DNA of 64,000 bases. It comes from Schistosoma haematobium. Taxonomy: Eukaryota > Platyhelminthes > Trematoda > Strigeidida > Schistosomatidae. Shown here piece by piece: positions 59,601-64,000 of the stretch. Position numbers and translations under genes: made by a program. The stretch covers positions 29,467,116 through 29,531,115 of the forward strand of contig NC_067196.1 of the NCBI RefSeq assembly GCF_000699445.3. Reading direction: 5' to 3'. The notes below the pieces were generated by a model. The model was not told where the DNA came from. It did not search any database and was given only the letters and a program-made list of their open reading frames with translations. Within the stretch, counting starts at the first letter, position 1, and each line of letters starts with the position of its first letter.

Positions 59601-60675
59601 AGCTCATTCACACCCTTGTTTACCACATCTAAACTAAACTTAAAAATAAAAATTCTCTCCATACTTCACACCTTTCGTCTTTCATTCCAGGATTTAAGTT
59701 TGGGAAACCAGTGTGGAGGTAGGAAGCAGTATCAGATGGATTAACAACCACATTGGTTTCTGTCGGCCATTGTAAATAAAATATCTGCGCCTAACCGCTA
59801 TGTCTACATGGTTACTACTACTTTTTCTGCTGATAAAAAAAATGACGATTTTATATTATTGAGTAGTTTGATCACCGAAAACAGTTTTCACTCTTTCGTC
59901 TGATCGATTTTAATTAGTTTTAGCAAACGCTTGTATATTTTACAGTCGTATTGATAAATTGATATATAATTCTTGATAATCACAAGTAATTTGACTTTCA
60001 TCAAATTTTTGACAATTTGTAATTACTAGTTTTTATGTTCCTTCTACAGGTTATTGTGGCTTAAACTGCGACAAATATGGTACTGAATGCTTTGTGTTCA
60101 CAAACGAAAGTAGTAGTATAGCTAATGAAATTACAACTGATCTGCCCATTGCTACCACTGTCTTCACTACTACCACTACTATCAGTAGTACGAATATAGT
60201 TACCTCGAATAGTATCAAGAAACATAAAACAATGAGTAGTGTTACATTATGGCCAGGTGAAGAGACTGAATTATCTTACTGTCTACGTGAAAACTGCCAA
60301 TTAAAAAAACATAATGGTCGGTGTGATCGTGAATGTGATCTGATTGCTTGTGATTTTGATCATGGAGATTGTTTATATGCGTTGTCTGTACCATTGGATC
60401 CTCTATCATATATTGAACCCCTCGAAAGTAATGATATTAGTAATCATGGTGATAATAATACAACCCATTACGTGAGTTTTGTACAAGATATCCAACAACA
60501 TCCAGAACCCGCCATACCATGGCGAAGTTGTTCAGTGTTAATTGAACATACTGAACATACACCATGTCATTTATTATTTGGTGATGGAAATTGCGATCCT
60601 CAATGTTTCAGAGAAGAATGTTTATTTGATGGCTGGGATTGTATACAAACAAAATTTGACGTTAATTTGACGAAA
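13053..60675 (+). CDS. Notch: Notch receptor homologue, N-terminal/extracellular part, 12 exons, 3' end outside window
   Basis: Exons: 13053-13113, 22613-22809, 27885-28029, 32156-32428, 34199-34410, 36288-36615, 43517-43897, 45511-45785, 48957-49145, 55695-56387, 58044-58485 and 60050-60675. All have GT-AG borders and compatible phases, totalling 3822 nt (1274 codons) without a stop. The order is a hydrophobic signal peptide, about 18 EGF repeats, a Thr/Ser-rich linker and two LNR modules with six cysteines each. EGF repeats followed by LNRs define Notch receptors, which signal between cells through regulated cleavage. Several EGFs have calcium-binding starts (DVDEC, DEINEC). The EGF array is about half the 36 of Drosophila Notch. 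LNR-C, the cleavage region, transmembrane segment, RAM and ankyrin repeats lie beyond 64000. An extra exon in the long introns cannot be excluded. The family call is strong; the signal-peptide exon is the least certain part. Confidence 0.88.
13861..14175. repeat. Sm-alpha-type hammerhead SINE, 5' half inverted
   Basis: The left part (13861-14030) reads on the minus strand as a tRNA-like head and a hammerhead. The A-box-like TGGCTAAGTGG and a B box GGGTTCGAGTCCC lie at about 13944-14003. The right part (14045-14175) reads on the plus strand as the 3' body: GACTTAAGGCAATATCGAGG, GGATGCATATATGTCAATAA, GAGACTGATCAATT. The two halves therefore point in opposite directions. Sm-alpha elements are known schistosome SINE/satellite repeats that encode hammerhead ribozymes. 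Confidence 0.8.
13868..13916 (-). ncRNA. Hammerhead ribozyme motif (Sm-alpha type)
   Basis: On the minus strand the core is complete: CTGACGA, stem II GTC...GAC, GAAA, a palindromic stem III ACGCGCGT and the cleavage-site C. The 5' strand of stem I (GTCCAG) is present. Its partner CTGGAT, expected after the cleavage site, is lost: ATGCC follows instead. The core looks conserved, but self-cleavage in cis is probably weak or absent. Confidence 0.7.
14640..15140 (+). mobile_element. RTE-like non-LTR retrotransposon, C-terminal end and 3' tail
   Basis: Plus-strand translation with stops reads LPRRAMLTGVPDGWKKV, then RGGQTKTWHQCLKSLT and LSHVGRCRL, the usual C-terminus of schistosome RTE-like RT proteins. 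The 3' UTR follows and ends in GCTGGCTGACTGACT, a TGAC-repeat tail. It is 5' truncated and inactive. Confidence 0.75.
16195..16380 (-). repeat. Family-B repeat (tRNA-like plus hammerhead), degraded
   Basis: Read on the minus strand it shows the family order: tRNA-like part, mutated hammerhead (GACGAAACGGCC retained, CTGAGGA lost), then CCAGTGCTTCCAGGTTTTC. Terminal inverted repeats are not intact. Confidence 0.6.
18165..18260 (-). repeat. Short repeat with a degraded minimal hammerhead (Penelope-type)
   Basis: This segment matches 32575-32665: TTTTGTGATATCCCAAT, then TTGTATTTCT, ACGTTT and ATGTAAGCCAC. On the minus strand both read as a minimal hammerhead: CTGAAGA-like box, a 3 bp stem II, GAAA-like box, a very short stem III and C. 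Here the boxes are CTAAAGA and TAAA, so this copy is dead. Such minimal hammerheads are characteristic of Penelope-like elements; the assignment is an inference. Confidence 0.45.
18420..18690 (-). mobile_element. RTE-like retrotransposon fragment, C-terminal part
   Basis: Minus-strand translation gives LWWLRHMLHIPSHRLP, corresponding to the conserved RWLGHVLRMPSHRLP block near the end of schistosome RTE RT proteins. The fragment is short and has decayed flanks. Confidence 0.6.
19640..19890. repeat. Sm-alpha-type SINE, 5' half inverted, decayed
   Basis: The left part (about 19645-19775) is on the minus strand: CCATTGCTAACCGCCATC and CATCCAG remain, but the hammerhead core between them is lost. 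The right part (about 19785-19890) is on the plus strand: CTTAAGGTAATACCGAG, GGATGCATATATGCTAATAA, GGATCAATTGCAGT. The arrangement is the same as at 13861-14175. Confidence 0.65.
20455..20600 (-). repeat. Family-B repeat variant, degraded
   Basis: Recognised by GAAAACTAGGGAG, CGTTTCGTC and ATGAGATTCCTCAT in the order expected for a minus-strand copy. The tRNA-like part is badly eroded. Confidence 0.45.
21105..22110 (-). mobile_element. Penelope-like element, GIY-YIG endonuclease end
   Basis: Minus-strand translation gives TFYAASLALTFSSRPVV, then YIYIFSCSRGDSYIGRTTR and QLNQRMSEHLPAW. After one frameshift it gives SSILTHLIDSGHTVDK and EAFRVIYRIAPSFPNGVRS. This is the C-terminal GIY-YIG endonuclease that distinguishes Penelope-like elements. 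At least one frameshift and two stops make it inactive. The RT region is absent. Beyond the protein end, about 0.4 kb of AT-rich 3' sequence leads to a hammerhead-like motif at 21118-21164. Confidence 0.85.
21118..21164 (-). ncRNA. Hammerhead-like motif at the Penelope 3' end
   Basis: On the minus strand AAGC, then CTGATGA, a short spacer, GAAA, the palindrome AACAATTGTT, a U and then GCTT appear in the order of a hammerhead. AAGC and GCTT can pair as stem I and the palindrome can form stem III. Stem II does not close properly in this copy. It is likely a degraded Penelope hammerhead. Confidence 0.35.
22613..22809 (+). CDS. Notch: Notch exon 2: EGF1 and first half of EGF2
   Basis: It encodes EGF1 (CSTNPCHSNGYC ... 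CRCSQGWTGDDC) and the start of a calcium-binding EGF2 (DVDECHLSSTNPCEHNGVC). The acceptor is ttgtag/AATCT and the donor TCA/gtaagt, ending in phase 0. Confidence 0.9.
25435..25650 (-). repeat. Family-B variant repeat with terminal repeat
   Basis: It begins on the plus strand with the terminal-repeat block GGAGATTGTTGAATTTTATA and CACGAACTGATCTTAGAC. It then runs as a minus-strand copy through GAAAACTAGGGAGCAC and a decayed hammerhead into a tRNA-like part. The hammerhead core is not preserved. Confidence 0.5.
26785..27130 (+). mobile_element. RTE-like retrotransposon 3' end
   Basis: VRLSHIDEYRLPG at the start matches the LSHVGRCRLLG block of the RTE C-terminus. The following sequence is an AT-rich 3' UTR. 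No intact frame remains. Confidence 0.5.
27885..28029 (+). CDS. Notch: Notch exon 3: second half of EGF2 and EGF3
   Basis: It encodes PGGYQCLCPPGYHGSRC, finishing EGF2, and EGF3 (CALNPCKHDGTC ... FQCVCPLG). The C-X4-T-C pattern of EGF3 (CKHDGTC) is a consensus O-fucosylation site. Phase is 0 in and 1 out. Confidence 0.9.
28310..28500 (-). repeat. Family-B variant repeat, degraded
   Basis: TTTACATCACGGGATGATCT starts the element, followed by a minus-strand copy with GAAAGCACTAAACAG and GTGCACATCCAC. The hammerhead boxes are mutated and the tRNA-like part is still partly visible. Confidence 0.45.
30240..31330 (-). mobile_element. RTE-like retrotransposon, RT to C-terminus, decayed
   Basis: Minus-strand translation shows VRQGYSLSSLLFSFFIDI and NLEY*DDISLF, the palm motif with a stop in place of Ala. 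Next come VNQSTYIG, then LGYVLHISIH, GLTKTSHHSMKTLT and RWRLPGFGPYDK. This is the order of RTE-like RT proteins. From about 30825 to 31147 it is nearly identical to 62515-62840 on the plus strand, sharing the same stop. Confidence 0.8.
31785..32095 (+). repeat. Sm-alpha-type SINE, rearranged head
   Basis: The first 80 bases match the tRNA-like head in the minus orientation (CGAGTCCAGATAACCATTGG). The rest reads on the plus strand: TAGGTTCGAGTTTC (B box), CATCCTGGATTCCACTGCTA (the substrate side of the hammerhead) and then GACTTAATTGCAATG and GAGACTGGTTGATT. The CTGACGA and GAAA boxes are lost. It ends close to the exon 4 splice acceptor. Confidence 0.65.
32156..32428 (+). CDS. Notch: Notch exon 4: end of EGF3, EGF4 and most of EGF5
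   Basis: EGF4 has a calcium-binding start (DEINEC) and CSSSPC, which fits the O-glucose consensus C-X-S-X-P-C. EGF5 (CAANSSLCLNNATC) has an O-fucose consensus and a longer loop than usual before VCLCPEG. Acceptor is ttttcag/GTTAT and donor GAAG/gtaatt; phase 1 at both ends. Confidence 0.93.
32575..32665 (-). repeat. Short repeat with a degraded minimal hammerhead (Penelope-type)
   Basis: Second copy of the family at 18165-18260. On the minus strand it reads CTGAATA, a 3 bp stem II around GGCTTACATTTAGT, CACGAAACGTT, then AGAAATAC. The GAAA box is intact here. One base of the CTGANGA box is changed, so it should be inactive. Confidence 0.5.
34040..34105. repeat. AT dinucleotide microsatellite
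   Basis: An almost pure run of alternating A and T, with two interruptions near its right end. Confidence 0.95.
34199..34410 (+). CDS. Notch: Notch exon 5: end of EGF5, EGF6 and an acidic spacer
   Basis: EGF6 reads CTEIVCQNGGQC ... EYCTCLKNYHGLYC. It is followed by a charged non-EGF spacer (EVEENQEEQNTELFRIEKDQ). Such a spacer between EGF repeats is uncommon in Notch. Phase 1 in, 0 out. Confidence 0.9.
34411..36287 (+). other. Notch intron 5 (1.9 kb)
   Basis: It holds an RTE 3' tail (35530-35702). The remainder shows nothing recognisable. Confidence 0.7.
35530..35702 (+). mobile_element. RTE-like retrotransposon 3' tail
   Basis: ACTCTTGCTACCTCTACCAC, GTGCTAAGGTGGTGTGGCAA and TACGTTGTTACTGACTGACT match the 3' UTR at 14980-15140. 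It ends in the same TGAC repeats. Confidence 0.65.
36288..36615 (+). CDS. Notch: Notch exon 6: EGF7 and EGF8, with low-complexity insertions
   Basis: EGF7 (CFKTPCFNNGTC ... CDCKPGFSGHYC) contains a Ser/Thr/Asn-rich insertion between its third and fourth cysteines and an O-fucose consensus. EGF8 (CQHSPCQNGGIC) has a similar Asn-rich insertion. Both insertions come from trinucleotide-type repeats (AGTAAT, AATAAT) in the coding DNA. Phase 0 in, 1 out. Confidence 0.92.
36824..36862. repeat. CATA tetranucleotide microsatellite
   Basis: Imperfect array of CATA/CATG units. Confidence 0.8.
37690..38025 (+). mobile_element. Family-B element: terminal inverted repeats with tRNA-like promoter and hammerhead
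   Basis: About 335 bp. The left end (GGTAAGAGGAGTTGCGAAG, then ATTGTAG ... CAGTTAAATTCACGAGT) is the reverse complement of the right end (ACTCATGAATTTAACTG ... CACAATCTGCACAAC, then CTCTCCTTACC). The inverted repeats are about 70 bp with several mismatches. Inside lies a tRNA-like stretch (37803-37875) with GTTGGTCTAGAGG as an A-box-like segment and GGGTTCTGGTCC as a weakened B box. A hammerhead core at 37888-37933 follows. The combination resembles a MITE carrying a SINE-like, ribozyme-bearing interior. No protein is encoded. Members at 47030-47260 and 52445-52720 show the same order. Confidence 0.75.
37888..37933 (+). ncRNA. Hammerhead ribozyme, all core residues present
   Basis: GCACTG (stem I), CTGAGGA, GTCC-TATACTA-GGAC (stem II with loop), GAAA, a short stem III region CGACCGTC ending in the cleavage-site C, then CAGTGC pairing with GCACTG. 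This fits the hammerhead consensus CUGANGA/GAAA/UH. Stem III has one mismatch. This is the strongest candidate for activity in the window. Confidence 0.8.
42127..42158. repeat. AT dinucleotide microsatellite
   Basis: Pure alternating TA run. Confidence 0.95.
42225..42335 (+). repeat. Sm-alpha-type SINE, 3' half only
   Basis: ATATCGAGGTATACGCACAG, ATGCCAATAAGAGACTGATC and ATCAATGGGAAGATTTAAG are the 3' body of the Sm-alpha unit. The tRNA head and hammerhead are absent. Confidence 0.7.
43517..43897 (+). CDS. Notch: Notch exon 7: end of EGF8, EGF9 and divergent EGF10
   Basis: EGF9 is CFNQPCGSYGIC ... CECLKGWEGLHC. A spacer of about 40 residues rich in Ser, Met and Asn follows. A divergent EGF10 (CPKNYYCANSALC ... 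YKCLCETAIGRFEG) ends the exon. Phase 1 at both ends. Confidence 0.92.
44655..44760 (-). repeat. Sm-alpha-type hammerhead region, degraded
   Basis: The minus strand reads ATGAAACGCGTGTCC followed by GGGATTCCATTGCTAGCC, the typical sequence around the cleavage site. The CTGACGA box is mutated (CTAACTA), so it is inactive. Confidence 0.6.
45360..45445 (-). repeat. Sm-alpha-type hammerhead region, degraded
   Basis: Minus strand: GGACGAAAAGTATGGATTGC, then TGGAATCC and GTTAGCCAC. It is a weak remnant of the same region as 44655-44760, without a complete core. Confidence 0.45.
45511..45785 (+). CDS. Notch: Notch exon 8: EGF11 and EGF12
   Basis: EGF11 has a calcium-binding start (DIDVDEC) and an extended first loop (CFESEEKQSSLCQNGGQC). 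EGF12 reads CNFDNTSICFNGGIC ... CVCPKGFIGPQC. The acceptor (ctggag/GTAAT) is weaker than the others but fits the phase. Phase 1 in, 0 out. Confidence 0.92.
46120..46265 (+). repeat. Family-B variant repeat with hammerhead
   Basis: The tRNA-like part is eroded, but the order matches the family: GTGGATATGCACTA, hammerhead, CCAGTTCTCTCTAGTCTTC. The terminal repeats are not obvious. Confidence 0.5.
46169..46214 (+). ncRNA. Hammerhead ribozyme motif, core intact
   Basis: CTGATGA, stem II GTCTT-AAAGT-AAGAC, GAAA, and TAGCCATC with the cleavage-site C are all present. Stem I (CACTA against CAGTTC) has a mismatch next to the core and stem III is weak. The core is kept although the repeat around it has decayed. 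Confidence 0.65.
46601..46627. repeat. TTA trinucleotide microsatellite
   Basis: About nine consecutive ATT units. Confidence 0.9.
47030..47260 (-). mobile_element. Family-B element, tRNA-like part well preserved, hammerhead mutated
   Basis: On the minus strand the tRNA-like part is the clearest in the window: GTCTAGTGGTTAAGCG (A box) and GGGTTCGAGATTC (B box). CTGAGGA and GAAA are present. The base pair at the foot of stem II is broken, and the U before the cleavage site is changed (GAC), so cleavage is unlikely. Parts of the terminal inverted repeats remain (TCTATTAAAGCTAGAC and ATCTAACTCCAATCAACT). Confidence 0.7.
48575..48890 (+). repeat. Sm-alpha-type SINE, permuted: 3' half before 5' half
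   Basis: 48585-48700 is the 3' body (ATATCGAGGCAACCC, AACGGGAAATTAAAAG). It is followed at 48720-48890 by a tRNA-like head (AGTAGCTCAGTGGGTAACG, TCGGGTTCTATTC) and a decayed hammerhead (CATCCAG ... CCATCCTGGATTCC). Both are on the plus strand. Two partial units in tandem, or one circularly permuted unit, explain this order. Confidence 0.6.
48957..49145 (+). CDS. Notch: Notch exon 9: EGF13 and start of EGF14
   Basis: EGF13 reads CTGHHSCINDGIC ... HCLCPIGTYGMNC. The start of EGF14 contains extra cysteines (ICTNQSCSENVNVRNC). The donor AAT/gtaagt was chosen to keep phase 0 with exon 10; an alternative donor AAC/gtaaga lies 18 bases upstream, also in phase. Confidence 0.88.
50607..50665. repeat. 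AT dinucleotide microsatellite
   Basis: Pure TA run of about 59 bases. Confidence 0.95.
52445..52720 (+). mobile_element. Family-B element: inverted repeats, tRNA-like part and hammerhead
   Basis: The left block (ATTTCAATGGTTAAGAT, then TAGTTGAAGTTAGAC) is the reverse complement of the right block (GTCTAGCTTCAACT, then ATCTTAACCATTGAAAT). The tRNA-like stretch at 52519-52592 has TGGTCTAGTGGTTAAG (A box) and GGGTTCGAATCTC (B box), both close to tRNA consensus. A hammerhead follows at 52607-52652. This is the best preserved interior of the family. Confidence 0.78.
52607..52652 (+). ncRNA. Hammerhead ribozyme motif, one core change
   Basis: GCACTG, CTGAGGG, GTCC-CACAATA-GGAC, GAAA, a perfect palindromic stem III CGGCCG, then TC and CAGTGC. 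All stems pair well. The last base of the CTGANGA box is G instead of A, which is expected to abolish or strongly reduce cleavage. Confidence 0.75.
52886..55010 (-). mobile_element. CR1/Jockey-like non-LTR retrotransposon, decayed
   Basis: On the minus strand, in order: the linker before RT (IPCTLHNSIFIYDYKTIAYL, 54748-55008), the RT fingers and palm with GVDGISSF, YIIPRYKSGD, NYRHINITPVISRIMEKI, HGFLKNRSC and LVIYLDISKAFDM (53904-54452), then after frameshifts the C-terminus with RLWNNLSQSVPKI (52886-53104). Stops and shifts separate the parts, and the endonuclease is missing. The D of the first RT aspartate motif (LDISKAFD) is intact. Confidence 0.85.
55695..56387 (+). CDS. Notch: Notch exon 10: end of EGF14, EGF15 with a large insertion, start of EGF16
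   Basis: The exon is the longest (231 codons). It completes EGF14 (LCLNGGSC ... CSCPFGYIGEYC), which has an O-fucose consensus. EGF15 begins at DFCQLF, but its second cysteine (GLCDPIG) follows only 112 residues later. The insertion has no cysteine and is rich in Ser, Tyr, Asn and Leu. EGF15 ends with CICHVDYEGRYC and EGF16 starts at DFCDKMN. Phase 0 at both ends. Confidence 0.92.
56388..58043 (+). other. Notch intron 10 (1.7 kb)
   Basis: A decayed Sm-alpha copy lies at about 56640-56785. Short open frames at 56950-57159 and 57581-57841 have no recognisable domain. Nothing else was seen. Confidence 0.6.
56640..56785. repeat. Sm-alpha-type SINE, 5' part inverted, decayed
   Basis: The left part resembles the hammerhead region on the minus strand (CTAGCAATGGAA, AAAACGTGTT). 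The right part is the plus-strand 3' body (TGATTAGTTTCAGTCTT, CAACGGGAGATTACAAAC). The same inverted layout is seen at 13861 and 19640. Confidence 0.45.
58044..58485 (+). CDS. Notch: Notch exon 11: end of EGF16, EGF17, most of EGF18
   Basis: EGF16 continues with NYCLNEGWCENQ and an Asn-rich insertion before CHCPSGFGGERC. EGF17 is CIHSPCLHGGIC ... RCECLFGWSGIHC with a Ser/Thr-rich insertion. EGF18 is CDVSRLCMDYTNC ... CPCTKPG. Acceptor tatag/AATTATTGC and donor CCAG/gtacat; phase 0 in, 1 out. Confidence 0.92.
58486..60049 (+). other. Notch intron 11 (1.6 kb)
   Basis: No element was recognised with confidence. An open frame at 59382-59591 (plus) has no domain and lies in the intron; it is taken as chance. 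Confidence 0.6.
60050..60675 (+). CDS. Notch: Notch exon 12: end of EGF18, Thr-rich linker, LNR-A and LNR-B
   Basis: After YCGLNC closes EGF18, a Thr/Ser-rich linker leads to LNR-A (CLRENC ... GRCDRECDLIACDFDHGDC) and LNR-B (CSVLIEHTEHTPC ... GDGNCDPQCFREECLFDGWDC). Each has six cysteines and the acidic residues that bind calcium. In Notch the LNRs cover the S2 cleavage site and keep the receptor off without ligand. The chosen donor (ACGAAA/gtaggt) leaves phase 0. Confidence 0.95.
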
Positions 60676-62509
60676 GTAGGTTCATTTTTACCAAAATTAA
60701 TTATCATTATTATTCATTATTATTTCTGTAAATTGATTGTCTAATTAACTATAAATCTAGTAAGCATAAAATCTTCTGGATAACATAAGTCAAATACGGT
60801 CATTTAACTCCATAGTCTGACTTTAATTAAGCAACCACTGGTATCCAGGAAGCAGTGTACAGTTATTCGTCCTAATAAGTGACATCATAGCTATGCAAAT
60901 CCATGATTTCACCAGACATCGAACACAGGGTTTTCAAGCCTGGCTGTGAGCATTTAACCTTTAAACCCTTGAGTCAGGATGTACCGCTTTATATTATAAA
61001 CTTCAGTCAGTTCGCAGTATTCTGAGGCCATAATTTGCCTCCACTCTTGATATTTATCTCACACTCGAGATGGTTGAATCACATTGGTTATGGCTACTCA
61101 CTAAAACTCAGGGAGTCCTCTCGCAGTTGATCACTAGTAGGTACATAATAAGGAAACAACTCAATTGTTTGTGACACTAAATAACATCATCCTTCTTATT
61201 TTACATCAAAACTTTGAGCAAAGTATACGTTTCCTTTCAAAATCTAATTATCTTTTAATTGTAAAACAGTAAAACTCACATGGGCTACTCTAGACTATAA
61301 CTGGTAATCAATGTACATATTGCTAACAAATTTCACCAATGAGTTCACTGGTATCTATTTGATTTGACATTCTACCATTTTGAATCTCACTTATGTACAG
61401 TGTGATATGTTAATAATTTCTGTCTACACCTATCAGTAACTAATATACTAACATAGCTGCTGTTTATATTTACTTAATAATCTATTGACCACTATCCATT
61501 CATTCTCAATATGTTAACTCCATGAAGTCAAATATCTCGAGTTATTCTGTATTGTTCTCATTCTTTAACTCGTAAACTTACTTTGTTCCGTTTTTTTCAC
61601 ATTTTATGTAACAGAATACTAAGACAGTCATTACTTTTTGAATATTGATTTATTTTGATTGAATTGTTTAAACCCTAATAGGTTTCATGTTGAATTCATT
61701 TGAAGTGTATATAAAAATATAATAACCGGCTAAGGATAGTGCTACATCTAAAATTAAACAAAATTTGACCATGCATGAATTGTGTATCATGCGTAAATAA
61801 GAAACATATCTTTAGAAAGTATATTGCTTAATTCGATTAAATATTTACCAATGTATTGTGCAATACACACTGTGTTTGACATCGTTGACGTCTTATTCTG
61901 TTAAATAGTCGATTGTTGGTGACTTTGACGTCATTGAATGTGGTCGTTTCCCTTTTAAAATCATGATAAATGAAGAATAACTTTGTATTTCATGTGTTTG
62001 TATGTTTATAATATGTACTAAATGAGGAAAAATACAACTACTGTATATGTGAATATGTTTGTGTTATGCTGTACACCCACGCCCATCCATATACACATGT
62101 GCATACAAAGACTCAGAAATATCAGTAACCATGATGATTAGAAAGAAAAAAGCATACTGAATGCAAAGGCTAGATAGAAAAACAAGAAAGAATGAAGATC
62201 AAATGAACTTTTATTATTTTACGCGTATGTATGGTTTTATGAGTGTTCGTTCGTGAGTGCCCCCTTGCTCATGTAATTGTGACATCAGCTTGGCAAATAT
62301 CGTATCACAGTACATAGATAAAAAAAGAATGAACAAAGACTTCTTATGCGAAAAGAAATGGAATCTTCTTAGTTTTCGAATTTGCTTGACGTAAGCAGAT
62401 CGTGAATATAGATTTAAATTTGTTTAGTTACACGGATGTAAATAGTTATGGTTTATATATTCTTGATTTTAAGGCGGCAATACATTCGATTGATCAATAT
62501 GTTTTGTGA

Positions 62510-62995
62510 CATATCAGACAGTGTTCGTCAGGGTTATTCGCTTTCTTCACTTTTATTTAGCTTTTTCATAGACATTCTTTTAGAGATAGCACTCACGTAG
62601 TTTAACTTTTTAGGAAGTCATCTACTAGGAGATACATTTATTAACTTAGAATACTGAGATGATATATCCCTGTTTGTTGAAGACACTAACAAAATCCAAT
62701 CTTCTTGCAGCCTTGAGAAACAACGATAAGATGTTTGTGATGTTAATCTCTGCTTCTCAATGAGAGAAGTTGTTTTTGGACTGGTCTGCGTCAACACCTA
62801 TACTAGTAATAAGGAGTAAAGTGGTTGATCTCGTCAACCAATCCACTTATATTGGAAGCTTGATCATGCTTGGTGGGCCAGTGTTTGGCAAAATCTCGAC
62901 ACAGGTTCGGAAAACTCAGTTGGCTTTTGAAAACTTACATTACCCATCTGCCAACCAGAGGAAGAGTATACTGTTCAGCAGTCCATTCTGTATTG
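62510..62995 (+). mobile_element. RTE-like retrotransposon fragment, RT thumb region
   Basis: VRQGYSLSSLLFSFFIDILL, NLEY*DDISLF, VNQSTYIGSLI, TQLAFENL and, in a shifted frame, TRGRVYCSAVHSVLLYG are RTE-like RT blocks. The Ala of YADD is a TGA stop. The 5' end is truncated at about 62510. The reading stops abruptly at LLYG, where element D begins. Confidence 0.8.
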
Positions 62996-62997
62996 CT

Positions 62998-63475
62998 ATA
63001 TGGTACGGCCGAGAGTGGGGAGAGTCCGCTCTCCCTCTCGAAATGCTCTCACATGGCCACGCGTATATAGCCTCTGCCAGGGAAGTCCTACTCACTGCCT
63101 TCTCGTGGCGGGGGTGTTATTTACGAAAATGAGAGGACGAAAAGCGAATGTCCGGCGCTTTAACCGGATTCCAAACCAATGGTGCACACGGGCTCCAGTA
63201 TCCTGCAGGAACAAATGGCGTATGTACCAATTGTTGGTCACCAGCTTCCATGGGACTGCATCTCCTTACGATGCTCCACTACCTTGTGAATCAGCCCTTC
63301 AGGTCGAAGGCTCGGGATGTGGCCCCCTAAGAAGACCACCTGCTTCGGTTTGGGCACCCGGGCAGTATCACAGCCCTCACACATATCGAATGAGATTTGT
63401 GTGGCGCATATGTATTTGGTGCCTCCTTGTACCAATATCTATGTGTTAAAATAAATAAATAAATAAATGTAAAAC
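62998..63475 (+). repeat. Interspersed element D, second copy
   Basis: Full-length match to 4812-5310 from GGTACGGCCGAGAGTGGGG to the AAAT-repeat tail (63452-63470). Its open frames (for example 63000-63449) are long only because of base composition and show no domain. Confidence 0.75.
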
Positions 63476-64000
63476 ATGGTCTCTGAACGGAAAAATTAGA
63501 TACTTTTTAATATTACTCACTCGTTTCATTCTATTCAGTATCGAGGCAGTTTGCTCAGGGTCCACATAAATACCTAGATCAATCAGCTTCAGTTCTGTTT
63601 ATCAAGAACGGGACATTACAAACTTTTATTAATGGGTTGATATAAGATCAGAGATAGTCATTTGTATACTTGAAAAATAACCAATAGAATTATCCCCAAA
63701 ACTATATTTAATTATCACATGACTCTCTAAATTCGTATGGAATCCAAATGAGTATAAATGTGCAATGCATATCATGTAAGTTTATCACAGGAAGCTTTAA
63801 ACGACTAAAGCCACCAAGTTTTAAGTATTGTGAAATAAGCTGTAAGTTGGTTACAAGTTGTACAGCACATGTAAACTAACTGTAGAAATTTACTCGTAAG
63901 GCAGACGATAATAATGATGAATAAGATTTCAATATATCGAATTACATAATTCACTGTAAACTAGTAATAAATAATATTATTCATTAAATAAGCATTATTT

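Larger units (their letters stand above)
60676..64000 (+). other. Notch intron 12 (partial), no further exon seen
   Basis: No LNR-C, transmembrane or ankyrin coding was found before the window ends. The region contains a degraded minus-strand family-B copy at about 60815-60965, an RTE fragment (62510-62995) joined to element D (62998-63475) and a decayed Sm-alpha 3' body at about 63540-63640. Confidence 0.6.

Noticed and set aside
63000..63449. Plus-strand open frame of 149 codons
   Set aside because: It lies wholly in interspersed element D, whose other copy (4812-5310) has no corresponding frame; length results from higher GC content.

Overview
This window looks like nuclear DNA of a blood fluke (genus Schistosoma, Trematoda). 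The evidence is a strongly AT-rich background, genes split by very short 5' introns and very long later introns, and a repeat content typical of schistosomes: hammerhead-bearing Sm-alpha-type SINEs, RTE-like and CR1/Jockey-like LINE remnants, a Penelope-like element and gypsy fragments. The species was not determined.

Two protein-coding genes are supported, both on the + strand. (1) A complete five-exon gene at 3756-6047 encodes the proteasome beta-1 (PSMB6-type) catalytic subunit, 218 residues. Introns 1 to 3 are 36, 33 and 33 bp; intron 4 is about 1.5 kb and holds a retroelement tail. (2) A large gene runs from a signal-peptide exon at 13053 to at least 60675 and leaves the window. Twelve exons join in perfect phase into 1274 codons: signal peptide, about 18 EGF repeats, a Thr/Ser-rich linker and two LNR modules. 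This is the N-terminal and most of the extracellular part of a Notch receptor. The third LNR, the heterodimerisation region, the transmembrane segment and the ankyrin repeats must lie past the right edge.

Layout: 1-2500 decayed gypsy pol (integrase, RT) on the - strand; 2500-3755 no gene; 3756-6047 proteasome gene; 6060-13052 intergenic with a few old repeats; 13053-60675 Notch exons separated by introns of 1.5 to 9.5 kb packed with retroelements; 60676-64000 further Notch intron containing an RTE remnant fused to a short interspersed element.

The most notable non-coding content is the variety of hammerhead-type self-cleaving ribozyme motifs in one gene. One family (copies at 37.7, 47.0 and 52.5 kb) combines long terminal inverted repeats, a tRNA-like Pol III promoter and a hammerhead core. 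A second is the Sm-alpha type, several copies of which have an inverted 5' half. A third set of degraded motifs looks like Penelope-element hammerheads. All repeat boundaries are approximate because they were read by eye.
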